Assembly (NCBI GenBank): GCA_026397915.1
Contig: JAPLTX010000026.1
Location: 1-34,549 of the forward strand
Source of the DNA: Verrucomicrobiota bacterium
Lineage (GTDB): Bacteria; Verrucomicrobiota; Verrucomicrobiia; CAIQCK01
DNA: 34,549 bases
Direction: 5' to 3'
Of this stretch, positions 23,353 through 31,317 are shown piece after piece. Made by a program: the position numbers and the translations under genes. Under the pieces are notes generated by a model, which saw nothing but the letters and a program-made list of their open reading frames with translations, was not told the origin of the DNA and searched no databases. Position 1 is the first letter of the stretch. Each line of letters starts with the position of its first letter.

Positions 23353-23710
23353 ACTCCTGATTCTTGACAGATGATGGGCGCACAGCTTGCACCCTGGAAT
23401 CTCGCATTGAAGGCTGCCGACGGCGCGCTTGATCGGACCTTGCGCAACACCTGGACGTCTGGAACGACGAATGAAGAGTGAAGTTAAGAGTTCCGTTGGC
23501 ACTGCGGTGCTTGCTCAATCGTATTCGGATTCCGAAAGCTTTGGCAGGTAGGAAACGCATTCCGCTAGGTTCAAACTTGAAGTCGAACTCCAACCAGGAT
23601 CCTGCCGCTGGATTTGGAGTGGAGGATGAGTGAGCAATGACGAACACCGCCCAATCGCCCAGGAGAAGCGAAGGGTTTGTGCTTGTGTCGGTCGGTGAGA
23701 CGGCTACACT
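23353..23710 (+). repeat. Composite dispersed repeat, copy D
   Basis: The gene-free region 23193-23890 holds the Gfo tail, then this degenerate copy of the repeat at 18597-18995. Landmarks are ACTCCTGATTCTTG at 23353, TGAAGGCTG about 23408, the 33-nt block at 23498-23530 (28 matches), a decayed GH127 tail at about 23570-23630 (TTGAAGTCGAACTCCA, then GGAGTGGAGGATGA), and the promoter-like end. From 23711 to 23890 I see only short open frames without recognisable content. Confidence 0.65.
23683..23710 (+). promoter_or_regulatory. Promoter-like end of repeat copy D, upstream of the GT2 gene
   Basis: TTGTGT (23683-23688), 16 nt and TACACT (23705-23710). Predicted transcription would start about 23717, giving a leader of roughly 170 nt before the GT2 start at 23891. 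Confidence 0.4.
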
Positions 23711-23890
23711 GCGCGCGAGGTTCGATCCAGCCATGCAAGACAATATATGGGCGGATTTCCCCTTGGTGGAACCCTGCGGCCTGCTCAACGACCGGAAGGG
23801 CTGCGCTCCCCGGTTGGCGAGCGCCGCTTCTCCAAACAGCAGGAACCAGAATTCCCGTCCGTTTGTCCGTCCATCCCCTTGCTGTTGCCT

Positions 23891-24610
23891 ATGAAGAAAA
23901 CCGTTGTCATTCCAACTTATAATGAACGGGAAAACGTCATAAGCCTTGTTCCGCTTGTATTTCAGCGGATTCCCGACGTTGAAGTTTTGGTGGTTGATGA
24001 TAATTCGCCTGACGGCACATCGGCAGCCGTTGGACAACTCAAGGAACGGTTCCCGAAGCTGCGCCTCCTAAAGCGACAGAAGAAAGAAGGTCTCGGGGCG
24101 GCCTATATCCATGCGTTTACAGAGGTGCTCAAGGATCCCGATGTGGGTGTTTTGGCCATGATGGATGCAGATCTTTCACACGATCCGGCATGCTTGCCGG
24201 CGATGTTCGAGATGGTCGAGCAAGGGAGCGCAGATGTTGTCATCGGATCCCGATACACCGCCGGCGGCGGCACAGAGGGTTGGGAGTTGCGGCGGCGAAT
24301 CCTGAGTTCTTGGGGAAACCGCTACTGTCGCTTCGTGACCCGCATGCCGCTGAGCGACTGCACTGGCGGATTCAACGTCATGCGCGCAAGTGCGCTGCGG
24401 AAGCTTCGACTCGATGCCATCGAGCTTTCGGGCTATGCGTTTATCATGGCGCTTAAATACGCCTTTTTCAAAACAGGCGCGACCTTTGCAGAGGTTCCCA
24501 TCCTTTTCTGCAACCGCAAGAAAGGTGAATCAAAACTCTCGAATCATATTATTCGCGAAGGCATCATTGCCCCGTGGAAAATGCGGTTCGGCGCTGCCAG
24601 TCGTGGATAG
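23891..24610 (+). CDS. GT2 glycosyltransferase, polyprenyl-phosphate mannose synthase-like
   Basis: The ATG at 23891 gives a 239-aa GT-A enzyme without membrane segments. Motifs in order are VVIPTYNERENV, VLVVDDNSPDGT, the metal/nucleotide site MMDADLSHDP near residues 91-99, GSRYTAGGG, and LSDCTGGFNVMRA. This is the DPM1/polyprenol monophosphomannose synthase pattern, which moves a sugar, usually mannose from GDP-mannose, to polyprenyl phosphate at the inner membrane surface. The frame is open to 23747, but that part (SPVGERRFSKQQEPEF) is not like the family. It is followed after 63 nt by a sugar kinase; both could supply an envelope glycan or glycoprotein pathway. Confidence 0.85.
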   Translation: MKKTVVIPTYNERENVISLVPLVFQRIPDVEVLVVDDNSPDGTSAAVGQLKERFPKLRLLKRQKKEGLGAAYIHAFTEVLKDPDVGVLAMMDADLSHDPACLPAMFEMVEQGSADVVIGSRYTAGGGTEGWELRRRILSSWGNRYCRFVTRMPLSDCTGGFNVMRASALRKLRLDAIELSGYAFIMALKYAFFKTGATFAEVPILFCNRKKGESKLSNHIIREGIIAPWKMRFGAASRG

Positions 24611-24673
24611 CCTTTCTCGGAGCGCGGAAGCAAAGAATGCGGGCAGGAGACTGCTGCGGACAGCCAGAGACTT

Positions 24674-25741
24674 ATGACAAGGAAGCTGAGAAACCAGCAG
24701 AGGAAGCGAATCATCAACAGCGTTGCCCCGATTCGCATTTGTGACAACGGCGGTTGGACCGATACTTGGTTCGCCGGGCACGGCAAGGTCTTCAATATTG
24801 GCGTCTATCCTTACGCGGAGGTGCAGTTGGAGGTGATGCCTTATGATGGCAAGAGCGACCGCATTGTCATTCACGCCGAGAACTACGGGGAACGCTACGT
24901 GCGGCATCCAGACAAGGAAGGTTGGGAGCGCCACCCCCTCTTGGAGGCCGCCATTCAATGCATGCATGTGCCCAAGGACCTTGCGTTCCAAGTCACGATC
25001 TTTTCCGAAGCCCCAGCCGGAGCAGGCACCGGCACGTCTGCAGCCGTGACGGTGGCGTTGATCGGCGCTCTTGACCGTCTCACGCCCGGCCGATTGACCC
25101 CCCACGAAGTCGCGTATATGGCCCACAAGGTCGAAGTCGAACTCCTCCACCAACAATGCGGCATTCAGGACCAACTCTGCTCGGCTTACGGCGGCATCAA
25201 CTACATGGAAATGCACCGTTTTCCTCATGCCTCGGTCTCTTCGATCCAGGTTCCCAACGCCATCTGGTGGGAGCTTGAACGTCGCCTCAGCCTGGTCTTC
25301 TTAGGCAAATCCCACAAGTCTTCGGAAGTGCATAAGAAAGTGATTCGGGAACTGGAAAACGCCGGCCCGGATTGCCGCAAGATCGCTGACCTGCGCGTCA
25401 CGGCCGAGAAATCGCGCGATGCCCTCTACGCAGGCGATTTCGAAGCGCTGGGCCGGGCCATGATCGAGAATACCGAGGCGCAAGGCCGGTTGCACTCCGA
25501 GTTGATCAGCCCCCACGCACATCAAGTGATCGAAATCGCACAGGCCAACGGAGCCTTGGGTTGGAAAGTGAACGGCGCAGGAGGCGAAGGAGGTTCGATT
25601 ACTCTCTTGAACGGAGCGCGTTCGGACGCCAAGCGTGACTTGATCCGGCAAATCGAGCGCACCAACCGGCTCTTCAAGCACATCCCGATTTATCTCAGCC
25701 GGTATGGCCTGCGAACGTGGGAAACCGATTCGGCAGTCTGA
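24674..25741 (+). CDS. GHMP sugar kinase, heptose-7-phosphate kinase/fucokinase-like
   Basis: A 355-aa protein beginning with SVAPIRICDNGGWTDTWFA (substrate-binding motif 1 of the HddA/fucokinase branch, GGxTD), the ATP-binding EAPAGAGTGTSAAVTVAL near residues 115-132, GIQDQLCSAYGGIN, and motif 3 KVNGAGGEGGSITLL near residue 300. The D-glycero-D-manno-heptose 7-phosphate kinase (HddA) and L-fucokinase groups share this layout; the exact sugar cannot be decided. Cytoplasmic. Same orientation as the mannosyltransferase-like gene, likely one transcript. Confidence 0.8.
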   Translation: MTRKLRNQQRKRIINSVAPIRICDNGGWTDTWFAGHGKVFNIGVYPYAEVQLEVMPYDGKSDRIVIHAENYGERYVRHPDKEGWERHPLLEAAIQCMHVPKDLAFQVTIFSEAPAGAGTGTSAAVTVALIGALDRLTPGRLTPHEVAYMAHKVEVELLHQQCGIQDQLCSAYGGINYMEMHRFPHASVSSIQVPNAIWWELERRLSLVFLGKSHKSSEVHKKVIRELENAGPDCRKIADLRVTAEKSRDALYAGDFEALGRAMIENTEAQGRLHSELISPHAHQVIEIAQANGALGWKVNGAGGEGGSITLLNGARSDAKRDLIRQIERTNRLFKHIPIYLSRYGLRTWETDSAV

Positions 25742-25840
25742 CTCCCCCCTGCGCTTGGGCGCGTCGGGTAGGGCGAATCGCCCCGGCGAGCCATGGTGGT
25801 CGCGGTCTTTCTGGAAACATTGAAAGCAGTGCCGCGACGC

Positions 25841-27118
25841 TCAGGGTTTGCCGATGCAGTAAAATTGGTGCAGCGTCCGCAGGTAAATACGGCCGCCGAG
25901 GACAACCGGTGTGGCGAAACCGCCGTCGGCCAGATCGTTTTGGGCGACCAGCTCAAACTGCCGGCCGGGTTTGAACACGAACGTCACGCCCGCTTCGCTG
26001 ACCAGATAGATGTGGCCGCCGGCCAGCACGGGCGAGGCGCTGAATTTGCCGCGCACTTTCTCCTCCCAGACGACGTTACCCGTCTTTGCCTCGAAGCAAA
26101 CCAGCTTGCCCTCATCCACGGCCATGTAGAGCAGGCCGTCAGCGAGCAACAGCGACGGCACGTAGGCGCAGTTGCCGTCCCGCTTCCACACCACATGCGT
26201 CTTCGTCACGTCGCCGCTGCCGTTGGCGCGGATGCAGAGGAAGTTTCGCTTCGGGAACCCGGCCGAAGCATAGACCCGATCCCCGTCGAAACTGACGTTC
26301 GAGCAGGTGGACTCGCTGGGACCGTCGCAAGTCCAGAGCAGTTTGCCGTTGGCGGGATCGTAGCTGAAGACCTTGAACGGCCCCTGGATGAACAACTGTT
26401 CGCGGCCGGCGACCCGCCCGACTGACGGACTGGCGTAGGTTCCCAACTTGTAGTCGTCGCGGTTGGTTCGCCAGGCAACCTCGCCCGTGCGCCGGTGGAC
26501 GGCCGTGATGAAGCTGCCCTGAATATGGTCGGCGACGACGATCACCAGCGATTTGTAAAACACCGGCGACGCGCCGTAACCGTGCTTTGAATGGAAATCG
26601 CCGAGCCGTTTTTTCCAGACGAGCTTGCCGTCGAGATCAAGCGACACCAACCAAAACCCGTCCTGGGCGATGAACGGCAAGAACACGCGCTCGCCGTCGC
26701 ATGCCGGTGTCGGCGAAGCGAAGGTGTTCTTGGAATGCTTGGGCATGAACCCGCCACGATGGATTTCCGTCTGCCAGAGTTTCTTCCCGCTGCGGCGGTC
26801 GAAACAGAGGATGTATTGCGCCTCCGCCCCTTCATCGGCCGTCGGCAGGAAGATGCGCTCGCCCCAAATGGTTGGCGAGCCGTGACCGCGGCCGGGCACG
26901 TCGGATTTCCAGATGATGTTCTCCGTGGCGCTCCAGCGCGTTGGCGGGCTCTGCGGCGCGGGAGCGATGTTGTCCAGCTTCGGCCCGCGCCACCACGGCC
27001 AGTCTTCCGCAGCGACGCGAATGGGCGGCAAATCGTCCGGCACGGGAGCGCCAGCGCAATGGCCCGCGAGTAAGCTCAAGCTCGCGACGACGGGAAGCCA
27101 GCAGAGAATCTTGTCCAT
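25841..27118 (-). CDS. Exported PQQ-like beta-propeller protein
   Basis: The protein has 425 aa; the signal peptide ends near GHCAGA/PVPDD. It opens with the DWPWWRGP motif typical of exported PQQ-like propellers in Planctomycetes and Verrucomicrobia, followed by repeated W-docking blades (for example DRRSGKKLWQTEI, DGKLVWKKRLG, RRTGEVAWRTN, ANGKLLWTCDG, AKTGNVVWEEKV). BamB and quinoprotein dehydrogenases share the fold. Catalytic Ca/PQQ residues of true dehydrogenases are not evident, so a binding or scaffold role is more likely. It is convergent with the sugar kinase, with 99 nt between. Confidence 0.8.
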   Translation of the reverse strand: MDKILCWLPVVASLSLLAGHCAGAPVPDDLPPIRVAAEDWPWWRGPKLDNIAPAPQSPPTRWSATENIIWKSDVPGRGHGSPTIWGERIFLPTADEGAEAQYILCFDRRSGKKLWQTEIHRGGFMPKHSKNTFASPTPACDGERVFLPFIAQDGFWLVSLDLDGKLVWKKRLGDFHSKHGYGASPVFYKSLVIVVADHIQGSFITAVHRRTGEVAWRTNRDDYKLGTYASPSVGRVAGREQLFIQGPFKVFSYDPANGKLLWTCDGPSESTCSNVSFDGDRVYASAGFPKRNFLCIRANGSGDVTKTHVVWKRDGNCAYVPSLLLADGLLYMAVDEGKLVCFEAKTGNVVWEEKVRGKFSASPVLAGGHIYLVSEAGVTFVFKPGRQFELVAQNDLADGGFATPVVLGGRIYLRTLHQFYCIGKP

Positions 27119-27222
27119 GCCGCACCGTTACCAGAGCGGTCTTCCAATTGATAGCGGAAAATGGAAGTCTATCCCACCCCGCTTCCCAGCGCGCCTCGCG
27201 AGCCGCAACTCCGGTTCTCGGC

Positions 27223-28107
27223 CTACACCCACTCCTCTTGCAAGACCTTGCCCTTCAGGCTGACGACGACGCTCTTGATCGGGACCTTGCGCGACGCCTG
27301 GGCAGCGGCGGTGCGGGCGAGGTTCAACAGGCCCATGCAGCACGGCACCTGCATGATCATCACGGTCAGCGTGTTGATCTTCGCGTCGTAAATCAGCGCA
27401 CGGAGTTTCGTGACGTAGGTTTCCTGGCCGCCGTCGAGCTTCGGGCAGGCGATGGCGAGCGACTTGCCGGCGAGGTAGTCCTTGTGGAAATCGCCGACGG
27501 CATAGGCCACGCAGTCGGCGGCGAGCAGCACGTCCTTGCCGCGGTATTGCGGCGCGGCGGGCGAGATGAGATGCAACTGGACCGGCCAGTGCGTGAGTTG
27601 CGAGGGCCGGTGGCTGTTGTCAGCGGCGGCGAGCGGCGACGCAGCTTCGAAGTTCGCGGAGCGGGCACCGGGGCAGCCGGCGTGAGCGTGCGGCGTGGGA
27701 TGTGAGGCGTGGAGCGTGACGAGTTCGGCTTGCGGCATGGATTGGTTCTCCTGTTGAAGCGGGTTTTCGAGACGGTTTTCTTCGAGCACGGCGACGGCTT
27801 GGGCGAGGTAATCGTTCTCGCCGTGTTTGCGCAGGTGTTCGAGGTGAGCGCGGATGACGTTGGAGCCTTGGCGGATGATGTTAGCCATGACCTGTCGTTC
27901 GTCGTAGGGAGCCGCCTCGCGTTCCTCGATGATGATCGCGCCCTGCGGGCAATGGCCGAGGCACGCCCCCAAGCCGTCGCAGCACAGGTCGCTGATGAGC
28001 CTGGCTTTGCCGTCAATGAGCTGGATGGCACCCTCCGGGCAGGCGGGAATGCAGTCGCCGCAGCCGTCGCACTTGCGCTCGTCTATCTCGATGATCTTTC
28101 GTTTCAC
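27223..28107 (-). CDS. Dicluster 4Fe-4S ferredoxin protein
   Basis: The protein has 294 aa from a GTG at 28107. The N-terminal 60 residues hold a 2x[4Fe-4S] domain with CDGCGDCIPACPEG and a second CCDGLGACLGHCPQG motif. A linker with His/Pro-rich sequence follows, then a C-terminal domain (LLAADCVAYAVGDFHKDYLAGKSL, IMQVPCCMGLL) with a paired Cys that may bind a metal or cluster. Such proteins are cytoplasmic electron carriers or sensors. The predicted -10 box TAGAGT lies six nt before the GTG, so the mRNA should be leaderless; a Crp/Fnr-like palindrome sits at -41.5. The 3' end and its flank are the parent-like copy of the antisense repeat found at 18658 and 20717. Confidence 0.8.
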   Translation of the reverse strand: MKRKIIEIDERKCDGCGDCIPACPEGAIQLIDGKARLISDLCCDGLGACLGHCPQGAIIIEEREAAPYDERQVMANIIRQGSNVIRAHLEHLRKHGENDYLAQAVAVLEENRLENPLQQENQSMPQAELVTLHASHPTPHAHAGCPGARSANFEAASPLAAADNSHRPSQLTHWPVQLHLISPAAPQYRGKDVLLAADCVAYAVGDFHKDYLAGKSLAIACPKLDGGQETYVTKLRALIYDAKINTLTVMIMQVPCCMGLLNLARTAAAQASRKVPIKSVVVSLKGKVLQEEWV

Positions 28108-28113
28108 GTGGCT

Positions 28114-28119
28114 ACTCTA
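28114..28119 (-). promoter_or_regulatory. -10 box of the ferredoxin gene, leaderless start
   Basis: Minus-strand TAGAGT with six nt to the GTG start codon at 28107. No good -35 TTG box is at the usual distance; the palindrome at 28141-28156 covers that region, which fits an activator-dependent promoter. Confidence 0.45.
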
Positions 28120-28140
28120 GCCGACGGCGACGCGGGGCGC

Positions 28141-28156
28141 GTTGACGCATGTCAAC
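28141..28156 (-). promoter_or_regulatory. Crp/Fnr-like operator upstream of the ferredoxin gene
   Basis: GTTGAC and GTCAAC, separated by four nt, form a perfect inverted repeat. TTGAC-N4-GTCAA is close to the Fnr consensus TTGAT-N4-ATCAA and to sites of other Crp/Fnr regulators. Its centre, 28148.5, is at -41.5 if transcription starts at the GTG codon, the standard class II activator position. Confidence 0.5.
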
Positions 28157-28265
28157 AGCGGTGTTCAAGCCAGTTCTGAACGACCAGCACGGCGATGATC
28201 GGTGACAGGCACGCCAAGCGTGAGGCCAGGACAATTTCCAACGTTGCTTCGTCCGACTGTTGGGC

Positions 28266-28715
28266 TCAGCCGGGGTAGGAGCCGTTGATGTATTTCTGAA
28301 GTTGTTCGATCGTCTCGGCTTGGACGGTGATGATCCACTTCACCAGATCGCCGATGGACACGATGCCCAGCATTTTGTCACCCTCGACGACGGGCAGATG
28401 GCGGACGTGTTTCTCGGTCATCAGCCGCATGCATTCCTCGATGGTGTTCGCAGGCGAGGCCACGGTGAGGTTCCGGCTCATGATCTCCCGAACCGGAGTT
28501 TGTTTGGAGGACTTGCCTTTGAGGGCCACCAGGCGCGTGTAGTCGCGCTCGGAAATCATCCCAACCAGCCGGTTGTTCTCGATCACCGGCAGGGCGCCGA
28601 TGTTCTTCTCGGCCATCACGGTGATGGCGTCGAAGACCGTCACGTCCGGACTGATGGACGCCACTATCGAACTCTTCTGTGCAAGGACCACGCTGACTGG
28701 CAGGGGAATTTTCAT
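28266..28715 (-). CDS. CBS-domain pair protein
   Basis: The ATG at 28715 gives 149 aa made almost wholly of two CBS domains: one in residues about 10-65 (SPDVTVFDAITVMAEKNIGALPVIENNRLVGMISERDY) and one in about 75-132 (TIEECMRLMTEKHVRHLPVVEGDKMLGIVSIGDLV). Such stand-alone pairs bind adenine nucleotides and regulate partners; the ending YINGSYPG is usual for this group. A possible promoter, TTGTCG-17-TATTGC, ends about 17 nt upstream. Confidence 0.9.
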   Translation of the reverse strand: MKIPLPVSVVLAQKSSIVASISPDVTVFDAITVMAEKNIGALPVIENNRLVGMISERDYTRLVALKGKSSKQTPVREIMSRNLTVASPANTIEECMRLMTEKHVRHLPVVEGDKMLGIVSIGDLVKWIITVQAETIEQLQKYINGSYPG

Positions 28716-28787
28716 AGTGTCTCTGACCGCTGCAATATCCCGGTTACGCCGCGGCGACAAGCCCAAAGTGCGGCGCGCGCCGGCTTT

Positions 28788-30215
28788 TTACGACAGCCAC
28801 TTCTTGCGCGAGGGCAGGTGGATGAACTTGTCGGCTTCGGGACAACCTTTGGCCTTCAGGTTCTTGCTGTCCCACTCGATGGTCCGGCCTGCGCGCAACG
28901 CGACGATGCCGGTCATGCCGAACTCCGCGGCCCTCGCGGCGATGTCGAATCCCTGGAACGTCTTCAGCGTGCCCTTGCACGCCAGCAACCATTCCAGCAT
29001 GTGGTTCTGCTCCGGGCAGCGCGGGTATTTCACGGGGACGGATTTTGCGGCCTCATGATCGAGCACGCCGCGGCACTTGGGGCTGCTGTCGTCCTTGAGC
29101 CTCATCACGCCACCCTTGCCCCATGCGTCGGAACATAGAATCCCTTTCTCACCAACGAACAACACGCCGTTGGTCGGCACCTCGCCGTAGGTTGCTTTCA
29201 AGTCCGCGGTCAGCGCGTCGGGCGGGCCGGCTTTCACGCCGTCGTGCCACCAGACGCTGACGGGATCGAACTTCTCTCGCGCGGCGAAATCCCACCGGTA
29301 TGTCGCCCACGATGGATAACTGTCCTTGATCGGTTCGCCAACTTTCGCCTCGATACGGATCGGCGGGCCGAGCTTGAGTGCGCGCAACGGCAGGTTGTGC
29401 GCGTGGGCGCCCATGTCGGCGAGGTGGCCGTCACCGAACTCGAACCAGCGGCCCCATTTCAGGCAGCCGCCGAGGTAGTATTCCTTGAACGGCACCAGCC
29501 GCGACGGGCCGCACCAGAAATCCCAATTCAACCCCTCCGGGATCGGGTCGGCTTGCATGTTGATCTCCTCGCTCGGCGGGAAAAAGCGGTTGATCCAGCA
29601 ATGCACCTCGCGGATCTGGCCGAGCAGGCCCGCCTGCATGATCTCCATGCTGCGGCGGAATGTGTCGGTTGCGCCACCTTGCGTGCCAATCTGCGTGGCG
29701 AGTTTGCAGCCGGGCATCATGTTGGCGATCTCGCGCGCCTCGCCAGCGCTGTGGGCGAGCGGCTTTTCGCAATACACGTGCCTGCCCGCCTGCAAGCAAA
29801 GCTTGCTCATCGCGAGGTGCCAATGCTGGCCGGAAGCGATGATGATGGCGTCCACAGTTTTCTCATCCTCGATCAGCTTGCGGTAATCCTCGTGAACTTT
29901 CGTCTTTTCCAAAGCTGCGGCGAGATTGGTGCCGCTCTTCTTCTTTTTCTTACCGTCGCTTGCGCCCGACTTCAAGCGGGCGATTTGCCCGGCATTCACA
30001 TCGCACATGGCGACGATGTTATGGCCTTCCTGGATCACGGCGGGGAGCAGTTGGCGGCTGCGGTTGCCGCAACCGATGATGGCGACATTGAGCTTGTCGT
30101 TGGCCGCGCCGAAAACGCCCGACGGCAGGAAGTATGGCGCGACGAATGCCGCGAGACCGGTCGCGCCGGTGTGCTTGAGGAACGAACGACGGGAGATGTG
30201 GTTTGAAGGCTTCAT
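28788..30215 (-). CDS. Tat-exported Gfo/Idh/MocA oxidoreductase
   Basis: The protein has 475 aa. It begins with a twin-arginine signal (HISRRSFLKHTGATGLAAF), followed by the Rossmann motif VAIIGCGNRSR, CDVNAGQ, DAIIIASGQHWH and the family signature HVYCEKPLAHS. The C-terminal domain has GLNWDFWCGPS and GDGHLADMGAHAHNLPLRAL, usual in the exported Verrucomicrobia/Planctomycetes/Bacteroidetes subgroup. Export through Tat implies folding with a bound nicotinamide cofactor, as in glucose-fructose oxidoreductase, so it probably swaps redox state between sugars in the periplasm. It lies downstream of the GMC-cytochrome operon. It is the intact relative of the pseudogene at 14866. Confidence 0.9.
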   Translation of the reverse strand: MKPSNHISRRSFLKHTGATGLAAFVAPYFLPSGVFGAANDKLNVAIIGCGNRSRQLLPAVIQEGHNIVAMCDVNAGQIARLKSGASDGKKKKKSGTNLAAALEKTKVHEDYRKLIEDEKTVDAIIIASGQHWHLAMSKLCLQAGRHVYCEKPLAHSAGEAREIANMMPGCKLATQIGTQGGATDTFRRSMEIMQAGLLGQIREVHCWINRFFPPSEEINMQADPIPEGLNWDFWCGPSRLVPFKEYYLGGCLKWGRWFEFGDGHLADMGAHAHNLPLRALKLGPPIRIEAKVGEPIKDSYPSWATYRWDFAAREKFDPVSVWWHDGVKAGPPDALTADLKATYGEVPTNGVLFVGEKGILCSDAWGKGGVMRLKDDSSPKCRGVLDHEAAKSVPVKYPRCPEQNHMLEWLLACKGTLKTFQGFDIAARAAEFGMTGIVALRAGRTIEWDSKNLKAKGCPEADKFIHLPSRKKWLS

Positions 30216-30246
30216 GGTTGTTGGCTTCGGTTGAAGTGTGGCCGAC

Positions 30247-30274
30247 AGACTACCGCGACGCCGGCAACAGGCAA
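30247..30274 (-). promoter_or_regulatory. Probable promoter of the Gfo/Idh/MocA gene
   Basis: Minus-strand TTGCCT (30274-30269), 16 nt and TAGTCT (30252-30247), about 31 nt before the ATG at 30215. Confidence 0.4.
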
Positions 30275-30339
30275 GAAAAAGCGTGAGCGTAATGAATCTG
30301 ACCTCGCCGGTCTGTTCTGCTTCGCTACAAACACCACCA

Positions 30340-31317
30340 TTACCGCGCCTTCGGAACCTTGGCGTGGCAGTCGGTGCAAGTCATGTTGTGGATGTCGTGC
30401 TTGCTGGACTTGGCGCGGGCCGTGGTGTCCATGCGAGTCACGTCGAGGCCGCAATGCGACGCGGCGGGGTGGCACTGAGCGCAGGCGGCACGCGTGTCGA
30501 GCGAATGTGTGGCGTGGCAATCGAGGCAGCTCATGCTTTCATGGATGCCGCGCAACGTGCGGTCATCGCTGGTGCCGGTCTGGTGCGCCGCGCTTGGCGC
30601 GTGGCATTGGTAACAAATGCGAATTCGCACGTCATCGGAAAGCTTCAACAGCTTGCCGCCTTTGAAAACCTTCGGGTGCGGCAAACAGTCGGCCGGAAAA
30701 AACCGGTGCTCGCGCCGGTCGAAGAAGCCGGCTTTGCTTGTGGCGGTGCCGCCGACGAGTTTCACCGGTTCGACCGACTTCGATGGCGGCGACAGCCAGC
30801 ATTCGGGATGAATCTGGTGGCAACTGACACACAGGATCGAACGATGGCCGGTCAGTTCGGCGTGCGGCATTCGCCACGGCCCGCGTGTGTCGAGCGGAGT
30901 GACCAGATCGCGTGAGGTGCCGTCGAAGAACATCGCGTGGCAGCGCAAGCAATCATCCATCGGCGGCTCCATGCGGTTGTGCTCGCGGTTCAGGAACGAT
31001 TGCGCGTAGGTCAGCGCGTGACCGCTGGCAGCCAGGTCTTTGGCTTTCTCCGCGTGGCAGTCCGCGCACTTTGCGCCGAGCGCCTGCATGGCCGCTTCGT
31101 TGAGCGGCATCGCCTCCGCAACACGGTCCCATCCGGGCGCGGCGTTCTTGCCGAGCTGCTTCTGAAGCTGACTGAACCTATCGAGTGTCGCCGTGTCATG
31201 GCAGTTCGCGCAATCGAGTTGCGAATGAGCGGGAAGTTTCGGCTCGGCGGTGAAGGCAAGCGCGCACGATGCCCACACGCCGGCCAGTAATGTCGTTTTC
31301 AAAAACGTTTTCATCAT
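30340..31317 (-). CDS. Exported octaheme c-type cytochrome
   Basis: The ATG at 31317 shares its A with the stop codon of the GMC gene (TGATG), so translation is coupled. The 325-aa product has a signal peptide (MMKTFLKTTLLAGVWASCALA) and eight CXXCH heme c sites: CANCH, CADCH, CLRCH, CVSCH, CYQCH, CLDCH, CAQCH and CTDCH. Spacing and paired late motifs resemble periplasmic multiheme proteins of the DmsE/MtrA-like or doubled-CXXCH type. It lies where FAD-dependent gluconate/glucose dehydrogenase operons usually carry a triheme cytochrome subunit, so it is the likely electron acceptor of the GMC enzyme. Confidence 0.9.
   Translation of the reverse strand: MMKTFLKTTLLAGVWASCALAFTAEPKLPAHSQLDCANCHDTATLDRFSQLQKQLGKNAAPGWDRVAEAMPLNEAAMQALGAKCADCHAEKAKDLAASGHALTYAQSFLNREHNRMEPPMDDCLRCHAMFFDGTSRDLVTPLDTRGPWRMPHAELTGHRSILCVSCHQIHPECWLSPPSKSVEPVKLVGGTATSKAGFFDRREHRFFPADCLPHPKVFKGGKLLKLSDDVRIRICYQCHAPSAAHQTGTSDDRTLRGIHESMSCLDCHATHSLDTRAACAQCHPAASHCGLDVTRMDTTARAKSSKHDIHNMTCTDCHAKVPKAR

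Noticed and set aside
23734..23894. Short ORF between repeat copy D and the GT2 gene
   Set aside because: It begins soon after the promoter-like end but its product (Ser/Arg/Cys-rich) looks random and it overlaps the GT2 start.
25771..25783. GGGCG-AAT-CGCCC hairpin between the sugar kinase and the PQQ-like gene
   Set aside because: Only five base pairs and no T-run; too weak to call a terminator.
28145..28265. In-frame open continuation after the CBS gene stop, ending PIIAVLVVQNWLEHRC
   Set aside because: The CBS protein ends at its natural YINGSYPG terminus; 40 open codons in GC-rich DNA are expected by chance, although a membrane-like tail remnant is possible.
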